Shown here: piece by piece, positions 43,659-52,395 of the stretch | Numbering within the stretch: position 1 is the first letter of the stretch | Layout of the letters: every line of letters begins with the position of its first letter | NCBI GenBank assembly: GCA_002426795.1 | Contig: DINQ01000016.1 | Location: 378,275 to 434,945 of the forward strand | DNA length: 56,671 bases | Reading direction: 5' to 3' | Origin: Bacteroidales bacterium UBA5536 | GTDB lineage: Bacteria; Bacteroidota; Bacteroidia; Bacteroidales; F082 | The notes under the pieces: model-generated | Databases searched by the model: none | What the model was told of the DNA's origin: nothing | Seen by the model: the letters and a program-made list of their open reading frames with translations, nothing else | Position numbers and translations under genes: made by a program

Positions 43659-44462
43659 TTAACTGTTATTGTAGTCAATAAAACTACCGCTTTCTATGGC
43701 CTTGCTCAAGCTGCTGAGCAGTCTGGTCATGGGGGCGCCGTCCATCATATCGTGGTCAAAAAGGATGGTCATGTGCAGCATTTCTCTGATGGCGATCTGA
43801 TCAGCTGCGACAGCTGGTTTGCGCGTGATAGCGCCCACCCCAAAACAGATGGGATGCACCGAAGACGGGATAAACCAACCGTTGATCTGCCCGATCATTC
43901 CAACTGATGTAAAAGCCACATTACCCATTTTGCTGAAGGCAAGCTTTGGGTGGCTCAGCAGATAGCGCCAAACAGCCCGACGGGCAAAAGCAGGCAGTCT
44001 GTAGTAAAACCGTTCGAGCCGGCTGGTTTTTTGGTGCAGCACCATCTCTTTTTCGTTCAATGGTTTTTCGCGGGCTTCGGCAATCTGCCGGGTGATCGCT
44101 TCAAGCGGTCGTTCCTGCGCTTTTTCGATGATCTGCGGGATGGGTACTTTATGACCGTTCAGGTTTTTTTCGACCACCATCGACACATTGATGTCGGAAA
44201 AGATGGTTTGCCGGGTTTTGCCGCTGCGGTAAGATGCAGCTGTTTCGTATTGCTGCAGCGTGCGGCCAATAACAGCCACGAGCCATGCGGTGAATGAAAT
44301 CTTTTCTGCAGACAGTTTGTTGCGCTGTTTGATCCGGGCGCGGCTGTCGGTCACATCCAGCTCGATAAGTGCGCTCACATGGTGTTTGTTGCGTGCCACA
44401 CGACCCATGTCGATGGTGGCAATACGCGAAGCCGGAAAAGACTGTTCCCTTGATTTTGTCAT
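43659..44462 (-). CDS. Free-standing E2-type acyltransferase domain protein
   Basis: 267 residues from the ATG at 44462; an in-frame ATG 11 codons upstream is possible. The fold is the catalytic (chloramphenicol-acetyltransferase-like) domain of 2-oxoacid dehydrogenase E2 enzymes: 'NKHHVSALIELDVTDSRARIKQRN' (about 25-48), 'FTAWLVAVIGRTL' and a C-terminal H-D-M-M-D-G motif with His237 and Gly242, equivalent to the HxxxDG catalytic motif. There is no lipoyl or peripheral-binding domain, and no E1 or E3 gene nearby, so it is not a complex component by itself. It may acetylate an unknown CoA-dependent substrate. Confidence 0.82.
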   Translation of the reverse strand: MTKSREQSFPASRIATIDMGRVARNKHHVSALIELDVTDSRARIKQRNKLSAEKISFTAWLVAVIGRTLQQYETAASYRSGKTRQTIFSDINVSMVVEKNLNGHKVPIPQIIEKAQERPLEAITRQIAEAREKPLNEKEMVLHQKTSRLERFYYRLPAFARRAVWRYLLSHPKLAFSKMGNVAFTSVGMIGQINGWFIPSSVHPICFGVGAITRKPAVAADQIAIREMLHMTILFDHDMMDGAPMTRLLSSLSKAIESGSFIDYNNS

Positions 44463-44492
44463 GTTGCTGCAGCTAGAGATTTGACCTGAAGG

Positions 44493-44500
44493 CAAATGTA
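44493..44500 (-). promoter_or_regulatory. -7 element for the E2-domain gene
   Basis: TACATTTG on the minus strand (complement of 44493-44500), 30 bp before the ATG at 44462. No TTG at the usual distance. Confidence 0.35.
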
Positions 44501-44730
44501 GAGAAAAAATGATGAAATATACATTAGAACATGTGCGTGCCTACACTGAATGAAAATTCATGGATTCCAATGACTTTTGGACGTGAACCTTTAAAATCTG
44601 TGTGCTTTGCACCTGTTGTCCGGAAGACAAGAATTCATCTCAGATATTTTTCTAAAAAAACACGAGATTACTTCCTGTCAGATCGAAATGATCTGAGCAA
44701 AATGCTGGTCTTTACTATTCAATCCTGTGC

Positions 44731-44755
44731 AGTTCAGTTCAGTTTAGTTTAGTCT
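44731..44755. repeat. Pentamer repeat over the FISUMP stop codon
   Basis: AGTTC AGTTC AGTTT AGTTT AGTCT on the plus strand: five 5-bp units with small changes, spanning the stop codon of the FISUMP gene (44749-44751). It is a short simple repeat, which could vary by slippage and alter the end of the protein. Confidence 0.55.
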
Positions 44756-46038
44756 TTAATACAGCGCACTGAAAGACCGGCCTGTTTAAATCCATAAAGC
44801 CTCTGCATGGTTGCACTTCCCGAATGGATATAGCGGCCCCAGGCCGACCACGATTCGCTTTCGGTTGCAGTCCAAAAAGCACCTGACTCATACAAATTAT
44901 TGAAAGCGCTAACATTGTTGCGTCCGCCACCAGGCAAAGCAGAGAAACCAACGATATTTGTGGCATCTACATTTGGATCCAGCCAGAGCTCATTGCAGTT
45001 CATTTTCAAAGAACCACCAGCCACAGTCATTCCCCCCAAATCATCGACCATGGTCTCCCATTCATCGTCAGATGAAGCGTGCCAGCCAGTAGGACAAAGC
45101 ATTTGTGTTTCAAGGGCATACCAGTTGTATAATTTACCGTGGATGGAGCTGTTGGCCGGATAGTTGTCGAAATCGCAACAGGCACCTGTTGTTATGTCGT
45201 GCCAGGTCGTGTTGTCCGTAACATTGGGAATCTCGGTGCCGTTGTTATACTTTGTTGTGACGAGGTTTTGTGCCGTCCACCATGCATTGCCGATTCGTAC
45301 TACCGGATAATTATTTCCATCGCCATCGGTGCAGGGGATGAATTCGAAATTGACTGTCTGATCGCTAATTGGAAGGAGCATCCGGACAGTGCTTTGCATG
45401 CCCGAAATGCCTTTAAGTAGCAATAAATCGCCAGCTGAAAAAGCCATGTCGACAATTGCTTTGTCGCTTTCCCAGGCAGTTTTGCTCTGTATAGACGCAT
45501 CAGATTGCGTCGGCAAAAAACCACTATATTGCAAATTTACAGGGCCTTCTGAGCTTGATTGACTGACAATTTTTCGATTGAAAGTTCCATTTTCTGTTAT
45601 TATGTTGATGATGAAGATTCCCGGTTTGATGCCGCTGAGGTTAAAACGATGAAGTCCATGGCCAAGAAAAATGCTTTCACGCACAATGGTTTTTCCACTT
45701 ATGTCATAAACAATTATGGAGACAAACCCTGTTTTTTGGGTGCTAAAGTTAATGCTGCAATACTCCGACATGGGATTTGGCCAAATGTGCAGGTTCTGAC
45801 TTCCTAATAAAGCCAGATCGTCCAGTCCGAGTGTTGGAACCAGGTGCAATACATCCCCGCCCATCAGCAATACGCTTGTGCATTGGGTAAGGTTTTGTAC
45901 ACGCACTGAATCGATGGTCGAAGCGGCGCCTGAAGCCTCAAAACTGACCAGATAGTTTTGCGCATGGCTCTGGATCCCACTCAATATGAGGCAAATCGCG
46001 ATCAGCCCGAAGAAAATTGGTGTAAAAGTTGTTTTCAT
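44749..46038 (-). CDS. FISUMP-domain surface protein with internal T9SS-like domain
   Basis: 429 residues. Signal peptide at about 1-26 (ending SHAQ). Residues ~81-160 have the features of a T9SS sorting domain ('LHIWPNPMSEYCSINF', 'FVSIIVYDISGKTI', 'GIKPGIFIINI'), but in the middle of the protein. Then 'DGNNYPVVRIGNAWWTAQNL' and the Fibrobacter-succinogenes-major-paralogous (FISUMP) domain to the end (about 245-429) with 'YNWYAL', 'CPTGWHASSDDEWETMVDDLGG', 'GFSALPGGGRN' and 'GLSVRCIKD'. FISUMP proteins are abundant surface proteins of unknown function. The last codons overlap a pentamer repeat. Confidence 0.9.
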   Translation of the reverse strand: MKTTFTPIFFGLIAICLILSGIQSHAQNYLVSFEASGAASTIDSVRVQNLTQCTSVLLMGGDVLHLVPTLGLDDLALLGSQNLHIWPNPMSEYCSINFSTQKTGFVSIIVYDISGKTIVRESIFLGHGLHRFNLSGIKPGIFIINIITENGTFNRKIVSQSSSEGPVNLQYSGFLPTQSDASIQSKTAWESDKAIVDMAFSAGDLLLLKGISGMQSTVRMLLPISDQTVNFEFIPCTDGDGNNYPVVRIGNAWWTAQNLVTTKYNNGTEIPNVTDNTTWHDITTGACCDFDNYPANSSIHGKLYNWYALETQMLCPTGWHASSDDEWETMVDDLGGMTVAGGSLKMNCNELWLDPNVDATNIVGFSALPGGGRNNVSAFNNLYESGAFWTATESESWSAWGRYIHSGSATMQRLYGFKQAGLSVRCIKD

Positions 46039-46468
46039 ACGAATTTGTATTATTGGTTTGTCGTTATGTATGCTGCGTTTTGATAAGTGGGTGTTTGAGA
46101 CAGCTTTTTGAGACTGGCAGTGATCTTTGGCAAGTAGAGTTGTGCGAATACGAACAGAAATGACCGGAGCTGCCTCATGCTGCTATTTGTCGCATATGCC
46201 GGACTTCCATCGAGAAATTTCAGCATATGGAATTGATAGCCATAAAGATACAACATGAAAACGCTTTTGTCAAACGGGTAGCCAAAAGCTGGATTTCTTG
46301 TTCAGTTATTGCAATGGATGGGTTGGTAGCCGGGGTGGAAAAACAAGCGCCACCCAAACAAACGCAGCTGTTGGGGTGGCTTTGCAAGTAAATCGGGACT
46401 TTCAGAGCGGCATTTAACTTCGGTCTCGAAGTTTATTTCCTAACTGTTTCGCATTTTACATTGAATGA
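46039..46468. other. Intergenic region, 430 bp, no gene seen
   Basis: No coding frame, tRNA or consensus promoter is visible. A 7-bp stem GCCACCC (46349-46355)/GGGTGGC (46374-46380) with an 18-nt loop, followed by TTTGC on the plus strand, is a weak terminator-like hairpin with no plus-strand gene before it. Confidence 0.45.
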
Positions 46469-47311
46469 TTATATCCGCTTAAAAAACAATTCTTTGTCTT
46501 TTATCAGCAGATAAGCAGCCACGAAAAGCAGCAGAACCGTCTGAATCACTTTGCTCATTGGATGAGTGTTGAAAATTTCATTGAAAAAGACTGCGGTCAG
46601 GTGGAAAACAATAGGAAGGAGAATGTTCCTTTCGGTTTTATAATAGATCCAGTTCATAATCAATACAAAAGGAATCATACTTACTATAAAATTGATTGAA
46701 TACAACACCCCTGAAGCCACCAGATTGCTGTGGTAATAGCCTTTGATGGTTGAGAGCGGCATGTGCCAGAAGGCCCAGAACAGAGCAAACAACATGGAAG
46801 CTGTAAAGAGATTGAAGCGCGAAACAAGGCTGTCGGTGCCATAGGAGTGCCAGGCAAGCTCTTCTACTATGGGTGCTGCCAGCAGCAGAAACCACACCGG
46901 AAAAAGCGAAGAATTGAAACTGAAAGAACCACTAAGGGTGAATTGCTCGGCCGGATAACCAAAAAGCAGTGAAATGGCCTGCCCCAAAAGAATGCTGACC
47001 AGCATCAGGAAGCACGTGAACAGGATGTATTCGCGGCGGATGGCTTTGAAATTAAAAAAACGTCCGATGAAATCGGCACGCAGCTCTTGGTTGGGCAGCA
47101 GAAAGAAAAGGGCGATGAAAGCCGGCGCCAGCAATCCGGCCAGACTTGTCAGACCCGTCATCCATTCCAGTGTTTTACTGAAAGGTTCCTGATGGCTCAG
47201 ATAGCCACTGAAAAACCAAAGTGTCCATGGAATGGTTGTCGACAGAAAGTAAAAGAGAAATGGACTTTTGTACCTGCTGATCATCTGATTTTTTTGTGCA
47301 ATTGTTTTCAT
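46469..47311 (-). CDS. CPBP family intramembrane metalloprotease, Arg-to-His variant
   Basis: 280 residues, about eight membrane helices. Abi/CAAX-protease-like family. Motif 1 is E-E-L-A-W-H (Glu150, Glu151, His155) where the usual form is E-E-x-x-x-R; motif 2 is 'FWAFWHMPL' (His183) and motif 3 'FHLTAVFFNEIF' supplies another His. The catalytic Glu and His residues are kept, so it may still be active. Bacteroidota CPBP proteins often act in bacteriocin immunity or prenyl-protein processing, but nothing nearby supports either. Stands alone. Confidence 0.85.
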   Translation of the reverse strand: MKTIAQKNQMISRYKSPFLFYFLSTTIPWTLWFFSGYLSHQEPFSKTLEWMTGLTSLAGLLAPAFIALFFLLPNQELRADFIGRFFNFKAIRREYILFTCFLMLVSILLGQAISLLFGYPAEQFTLSGSFSFNSSLFPVWFLLLAAPIVEELAWHSYGTDSLVSRFNLFTASMLFALFWAFWHMPLSTIKGYYHSNLVASGVLYSINFIVSMIPFVLIMNWIYYKTERNILLPIVFHLTAVFFNEIFNTHPMSKVIQTVLLLFVAAYLLIKDKELFFKRI

Positions 47312-47505
47312 GTTTTAAAGGTTAAAATGAAACATTTTTGGCGCAAAATTGCACAGTAGCAAAAGGGCGATCGCCCCAAGTTACCGGTTGGAACGCATAA
47401 GTAGTACGGTTGTGTAGGATGGAACCTGTAATATTAAGTAAATCAGCGAGTAAGTGAAAAGTTTGGCCGATTAAACGAACAGGTAAAAAATTCCGTAAAA
47501 GCGTG

Positions 47506-48636
47506 CTAGACCGCTATTTTTCGCAGGTAATCTGAGGGAGTGCTTCCTTTTTGTTTCTTGAAAACAGTGTTGAATGCTGTTTTCGAGTTGAATCCGGCCT
47601 CGAATGCCAGAGCCAACAGGTTGTAATGATTCTTTTTTTGTGCCAATCGGAGAAACTCTTCAACCCTGTAACGATTCACGAAATCGTAGAAATTAACGGA
47701 TGCCTGCTGATTGATTACCTGTGAAAGTTCGTTGGTACTTAAACCAAGGCTGCTTGCCAGATCGGCCAGGCTAAGCTTAGGTTGTAAATATGGTTTTTCT
47801 GTTTCCATCAGGCTGAGCAATCGGGAGTAGGTATGTGCGATGTCGTCTTCTTTCATGCCCGAGTTTCTGTATTTCCCTGATGAGGCCTGCACTGTTTCGG
47901 ATAAGCTTTCGTTTTGTGTTGGATTTATAAACAGCTGCTCGTGTTTCACGCCATAATAGCCGATATAGAAAATAAACAAGATCATGATGGCATAGAAAAG
48001 ATATTCAACATTGAATGGAAAAACTATACCCAAACCATCGCGTAGCAGCAGCACACCGATCGCCGTTACAAACACCAAAGCAGTTGCGATGATGCAATTG
48101 CGGATCCATTGAAGACTGATGCCCTCGCTGTATGAATAATTGCTTAGGAGCTTGTGTTTGTGTCGCAGACTTAAGCGGTAGGCAAGCATTGGATAGATTA
48201 CGCCAGAAGCAAGCATAGCTACCAGCAAAATCAAACTAAAAACTTTAAAATCAGGAAGCTCTCCGCTGTCAACCAACAACTTGTCATGAGCCGAATAAAA
48301 GAAAAAGAACCGGCTCATATACAGATAGGCTGCTAAGGCAGGCGCAAAATGCAGATAATCGACGCGTCTGAAGTGGTTTTCGGCACGCAGGGCATACAGG
48401 CAATAGAGGTAGAGCAGTGGGCCATGCAGGAGTGGGACAGGTGCTGTGAGACCGATCAGATGCGGATATCGTTCCCAATAACCCAGCTGATTCAATAAAT
48501 ATCCCAGCAGATGAATGCCTATCACAGCGACCCAAACTGCCAGAATTTTGTCTGTGATGGCTTTTTGCTGTTTGGTGAGCAGCAAAACGATGATAAACAA
48601 CGACATAAAAATCCCACTAATAAAAATGGCTTCCAT
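47506..48636 (-). CDS. Membrane-anchored AraC-family regulator
   Basis: 376 residues. The N-terminal ~210 residues form seven hydrophobic segments (about 5-20, 33-50, 61-82, 98-115, 131-155, 183-203, 208-226), then a linker, and a C-terminal AraC DNA-binding domain (about 275-376) with the two helix-turn-helix units: 'LSLADLASSLGLSTNELSQVINQ' and 'LLALAFEAGFNSKTAFNTVFKKQKGSTPSDYLR'. This 7TM-AraC architecture is common in Bacteroidota; it presumably senses a membrane-associated signal. It lies 43 bp after the alpha/beta hydrolase gene and may be co-transcribed with it. Confidence 0.92.
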   Translation of the reverse strand: MEAIFISGIFMSLFIIVLLLTKQQKAITDKILAVWVAVIGIHLLGYLLNQLGYWERYPHLIGLTAPVPLLHGPLLYLYCLYALRAENHFRRVDYLHFAPALAAYLYMSRFFFFYSAHDKLLVDSGELPDFKVFSLILLVAMLASGVIYPMLAYRLSLRHKHKLLSNYSYSEGISLQWIRNCIIATALVFVTAIGVLLLRDGLGIVFPFNVEYLFYAIMILFIFYIGYYGVKHEQLFINPTQNESLSETVQASSGKYRNSGMKEDDIAHTYSRLLSLMETEKPYLQPKLSLADLASSLGLSTNELSQVINQQASVNFYDFVNRYRVEEFLRLAQKKNHYNLLALAFEAGFNSKTAFNTVFKKQKGSTPSDYLRKIAV

Positions 48637-48679
48637 AATCAGGTATTAAAAAGCAATTAATTGGTGTTGTTTTTTCATT

Positions 48680-49813
48680 TCAAGCTGGTGAGTTGGCACT
48701 ATTCAGTTCATCACTCATGCCGTTTTTGTTATGCAGGATGTCTTGCTCAAAAATAGCTCTCACACGATCCGGCTCTTCAAAAAGTGGGCTGTGCGCTGAT
48801 TTTTCAAAAGTATAAAAACCTTTGAGAGGGGCTTCAAGTTTTTCAAAATAGTCTTTTGCCAGCAGGTAGTTTACAGTCAGATCGTGCCTGCCACTGAGAA
48901 AATAGACCGGAACCTCCAGTTTGGGAAAAGTCAGCGGAATATTCAGTTCAAACAACTCATCCACAAACTTTGCCCTGGGTAGCAAGCTGAACTTTGATTT
49001 CCACATTTTCAGCTTTTCGGGCAGGGTATAGGTATGGCAAAACCACGAAGGGATGAAGACGCCTCTGATAACGGAAAGCATGGTGCGCATGGTGCCAATG
49101 CCGAGCTCGTGCATGGTTTTGTCGCGGAGGCCTGACCTGAAAAAGGTCTTCAGGCAGCTGTCGCTTTCGCATGCGGTATAGGGTGCCAGTTGCTGTACCA
49201 ACTTTTGATTGCCCCTATTGGTATATTCATCTGTCATGTATCGGAGGGCAATTTTTTCTGATTCAGCCTGGCGGGTCACCTGTGCCATGGCAATATAGGC
49301 GTGAAAAAGTTGTGGTGCTCTGGCAACAGCCTTTATGCCAATCACAGTGCCGCCTGAGTGCGCCATCAGGTAAATCTTTTCCTTGCCAAACCGCTTTCTC
49401 AGGTAGTTTGTCACCTCAAAGGCATCGGAAGTGAGCTGGTCAAAAGTCATTGATTCTGATGGTATGTCGGCATGATAAGAAAGACCGCCACCCCTTTGTT
49501 CCCAGTAGCAAACGGTGAAATACTCTTCGAGTCGGGGCTGATACTGCTCAACCAGAAAATAGTTCGGAAAGGAAGGGCCTCCATGCAGGTACAACAAAAC
49601 CGGGTTTTGCAGGTCTTTGCTGCGAATAAACATCCCCTGCCGGATGCCGCCGATGGGCACGAAAATTTTCTCAGAGATGCTGCCTGCAACCGTTTTTCCT
49701 GCTTCATCCAGCAAGGGACTGGGTTTTCCGGGACTATTTTTCCATAAAACCAGGAAAAAGAGCAACACGCAGGCAAACAAGGTGATGACGGTGATAAGTG
49801 CCATTTTGTTCAT
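48680..49813 (-). CDS. Alpha/beta hydrolase, proline-iminopeptidase-like
   Basis: 377 residues. One N-terminal hydrophobic helix (about 6-24), so membrane anchored or secreted. 'LYLHGGPSFPN' (about 74-84) is the oxyanion-loop HGGP of the prolyl-aminopeptidase group; nucleophile Ser153 in 'MAHSGGTVIG'; Asp in 'SGRHDLTVNY' (about 317-326) and His in 'KSAHSPLFEEP' (about 346-356). Lies 43 bp before the AraC gene and 52 bp after the homocysteine methyltransferase gene, on the same strand. Actual substrate unknown. Confidence 0.85.
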   Translation of the reverse strand: MNKMALITVITLFACVLLFFLVLWKNSPGKPSPLLDEAGKTVAGSISEKIFVPIGGIRQGMFIRSKDLQNPVLLYLHGGPSFPNYFLVEQYQPRLEEYFTVCYWEQRGGGLSYHADIPSESMTFDQLTSDAFEVTNYLRKRFGKEKIYLMAHSGGTVIGIKAVARAPQLFHAYIAMAQVTRQAESEKIALRYMTDEYTNRGNQKLVQQLAPYTACESDSCLKTFFRSGLRDKTMHELGIGTMRTMLSVIRGVFIPSWFCHTYTLPEKLKMWKSKFSLLPRAKFVDELFELNIPLTFPKLEVPVYFLSGRHDLTVNYLLAKDYFEKLEAPLKGFYTFEKSAHSPLFEEPDRVRAIFEQDILHNKNGMSDELNSANSPA

Positions 49814-49865
49814 GAATTGCCAGTGATCAGGTTTTTGTTTTTGCGTTTAAGTGAATGCAAGACGT

Positions 49866-50819
49866 TCATTTTACGGCAGGGTTTTTCGCATCAAGGCAAA
49901 GCATTGTCGCAAGGGCTGCAATAAACTGATCGTTTGTGCCACAGCATCCTCCAAAGATTTTAAGTCCAAACTGCTGCCTGAGCTGAAGCATTTCGTCAAT
50001 CATCACGGCAAAATCGTCCTGCTCCACAAGCGGGCAGTTGTTCAACTCTTCGGGACTGAGCCGTGAAGCATTGGCTTGTATGCCGAATAGCCGGCTGATG
50101 TGCTGACTTTGCTTGTTTTCGGGCCTGCTGAGTGCCGTCAGCAGATTGCCCGGGTGGATACAGTTGGTCATGTAAAATGCAGGTTTGGGATTTGCCTGCA
50201 TGTCGATATGCGCAATCGCATCGGCCAGCAGGGTGCCATCGAGCAGGCAGCCGTTTTTGCGGAGCATAAAACTGATGGTGTAGGGCAGACCGGTTTCGGC
50301 CATGGCCATCGCCATGCCGGTTGCTTCCTGCAGTTCGGGCATAATGCCGGCAAACAGAAAGTCCATCTCCTGCTGCTGAAACTGTTTGCATTGCTGACTG
50401 TGAAAGCGGTAGGCCTCTGTGCTGCTCATCACAGCCATCCCGCTGTAGGCATCCCCTTTGCAGCCCAGCAAGCCGCCCAGCAGGATGTTTTTGGAGAAAC
50501 TCCCATAGCCCTGTCTGATGTTTTTCAAAAAAGCACAGGCGTGGGCAATCACATTGCGACCGCGGTAAACTGATTTAGCCAGACTTTGGCTGTTGAGTTT
50601 ACGTGTGGGTGTTGTGAGCAGGATGGGTAATTGGTGTTGCACAGCAACATCAATGTATTGACGATAAATGGTTTCGAGAATTTGTGGGTGACTGTATACC
50701 AGTCCTGCGTGGTTGATGGCAGGGTCCATGCTCAGGTGAAATTCTGCTTTCAGCCTTTCGACCAGGGCGCCTTCGGTCAGGATGATTTCGGAGGAGTTAA
50801 TCAATTGGAGAAATGACAT
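49866..50819 (-). CDS. Homocysteine S-methyltransferase-like protein
   Basis: 317 residues. Barrel of the homocysteine S-methyltransferase family (MmuM/BHMT), which moves a methyl group from S-methylmethionine, betaine or similar to homocysteine. The zinc ligands are seen: one Cys in 'MTNCIHPGN' (about 223-231) and the pair in 'GGCCGTND' (about 289-296). The N-terminal part begins 'ILTEGALVERLKAEF', the usual Asp-Gly-Ala/'DGG' position being Glu-Gly-Ala. No methionine-cycle genes are nearby. It is part of the closely spaced minus-strand run from 53313 to 47506. Confidence 0.88.
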   Translation of the reverse strand: MSFLQLINSSEIILTEGALVERLKAEFHLSMDPAINHAGLVYSHPQILETIYRQYIDVAVQHQLPILLTTPTRKLNSQSLAKSVYRGRNVIAHACAFLKNIRQGYGSFSKNILLGGLLGCKGDAYSGMAVMSSTEAYRFHSQQCKQFQQQEMDFLFAGIMPELQEATGMAMAMAETGLPYTISFMLRKNGCLLDGTLLADAIAHIDMQANPKPAFYMTNCIHPGNLLTALSRPENKQSQHISRLFGIQANASRLSPEELNNCPLVEQDDFAVMIDEMLQLRQQFGLKIFGGCCGTNDQFIAALATMLCLDAKNPAVK

Positions 50820-50853
50820 TTTTTTTGGTTTGATTTGGGGTGGTATTTGTGGT

Positions 50854-52374
50854 TCAATGAGATGAATTCCAAAACTGTTCTTCAGCAGGTATCATCTTGT
50901 TGCGTTCAACCCCAAAAGGATTGAAATCTGATTTTGCAAACAGATACCAGGCGCCTCCCGAGATGGCAATTTGTGTGTCGGCACCTGTCCAGAGCGGATC
51001 TGCTGCATAGCCTGTGCCCCCGTTGGCTGCATACGGAAAACCTGCTGAACCGGCATGCTGGGTGCTTGCCACAAGACCCAGTTCGAGCTGATCTAAAATC
51101 TGATTAGCTTCGGCCTGCATGCCGGCTATTTTAAATGCTACAGCCATTTGCGCGCTACCTTCAAACCATACCACGTCTTTGTCTTCGTCGAAGCAATAGC
51201 CGGTAATCTGTTTCCCGGTCAGGCTGGATGTTTGTATCGTTTTGAACCTGTCGGCTGCACCGATCGTGGAGGTCGGGAAATGCTCAAAGACTGCATAGCC
51301 CCAACTGAAATTGTCGAGCGCAAGGCGATAGGGTGGATTCTCGGGCCAGGCCTCCAGAACTCCAGTGCTGCTGTCCCAACGATGGTTGTGCAAAAACTGC
51401 AGCAGGCTGCTGTGAAAATTGCTATAACCACGCACCGCATTAAAGGCGTCGATATTGCCTTCGGTCACCTTGTAATTGAGCCGGCTGTCATCAGCTGCGA
51501 AGCCTGCAAACAGGCCGCCGTCGCTGTCCTGCAAGCCGGTCAGCCAGTTTGTGATTGCAGCGGCAAGCGCCTCGTAAGTGTCGTTTCCTGTCAGTTTTTT
51601 ATAGTTGTTGAGGGCGATGAGCAGCCAGGCATTATCGCCCATCCAGCGGTGGTTGTTCGGGGAACCATTGCGGTCGCGGAACTGCGAGAAACCACCGGGG
51701 CCTTTTTGTAACTCGCTGCTGATGCGGTTATTGAAGAAGTCGAAGATTTTTTCAGCGCGTTCCTGCTCACCAAATCGCAGGAAAACAAGGGCAGCCAATG
51801 CATTATCGTAGAGCGAAACCAGGTTGCCGTTTTCGGTGCTTTCGAGGAGGCCGTTCGGCAATTGCTGCTGTTTGAACCAGTTCAGAATGAGCAGATCGGT
51901 CGAGTCTGTATGCGGACTTGCCACAAAAAGCAGCTGGTCTGTGGCCTGCTTTACCTCAATCACATCAGGTGAAAAATCAAAAGCAGCATCGTATGCACCA
52001 ATCAGCTGTGTACCTGCAAGGCCCTCAATGCTCCAATAACCGTCAGAAGTTGAGGTGGTTGCCTCCATGTAGTTTGCGTATATTTTAATGTCTGGCATGC
52101 CTGTGCCAAAATTGTCGACCACCTGCCCGCTGATGCTGTAGGAAGTATCCTGTTTGGTGCACGCCTGATGAAGCAGCGATGTGACTGACAAAAGCAGTAA
52201 CAGGTGGATGAAAGAGTTAAGCTTCACCAATTTGGATTTTGGTGGAAAAATGGCATGTAAGCAGGATAGTTTTTTGCTTCGAAAAGGCATCTGAAAACGA
52301 AAGTGCAAAGGACCAGACATTGCAGAAGGATATTTCATGCGAAGATAACTAAATCCGCGCTTTTTTAGAAGCAA
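50854..52374 (-). CDS. Surface lipoprotein with carboxypeptidase-like and toroid domains
   Basis: 506 residues from the first ATG; the signal core (LNSFIHLLLLLSVTSLLHQAC) starts about residue 52, so a GTG at 52227 (458 residues) fits a normal signal peptide better. The putative lipobox is poor (H-Q-A-C, Cys72 of the long frame). Then a carboxypeptidase-regulatory-like beta domain ('SISGQVVDNFGTGMPDIKIYA'), and an alpha/alpha-toroid region (about 165-490 of the long frame) with 'QLPNGLLESTENGNLVSLYDNALAALVFLRFGE', 'RWMGDNAWLLIALNNYKKLTG' and 'DSDGGLFAGF', typical of six-hairpin glycosidase-like or terpene-cyclase-like folds. Likely acts on a polysaccharide at the surface; no catalytic pair identified. 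Confidence 0.75.
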   Translation of the reverse strand: MLLKKRGFSYLRMKYPSAMSGPLHFRFQMPFRSKKLSCLHAIFPPKSKLVKLNSFIHLLLLLSVTSLLHQACTKQDTSYSISGQVVDNFGTGMPDIKIYANYMEATTSTSDGYWSIEGLAGTQLIGAYDAAFDFSPDVIEVKQATDQLLFVASPHTDSTDLLILNWFKQQQLPNGLLESTENGNLVSLYDNALAALVFLRFGEQERAEKIFDFFNNRISSELQKGPGGFSQFRDRNGSPNNHRWMGDNAWLLIALNNYKKLTGNDTYEALAAAITNWLTGLQDSDGGLFAGFAADDSRLNYKVTEGNIDAFNAVRGYSNFHSSLLQFLHNHRWDSSTGVLEAWPENPPYRLALDNFSWGYAVFEHFPTSTIGAADRFKTIQTSSLTGKQITGYCFDEDKDVVWFEGSAQMAVAFKIAGMQAEANQILDQLELGLVASTQHAGSAGFPYAANGGTGYAADPLWTGADTQIAISGGAWYLFAKSDFNPFGVERNKMIPAEEQFWNSSH

Positions 52375-52395
52375 ACTGGTTAACCGTTGAGTTAA

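Noticed and set aside
44679..44695. 6-bp hairpin CAGATC/GATCTG after the FISUMP gene
   Set aside because: No T-run follows; too short to call a terminator.
46050..46256. 68-codon minus-strand frame after the CPBP gene
   Set aside because: Short, no start context, composition not typical of a coding gene.
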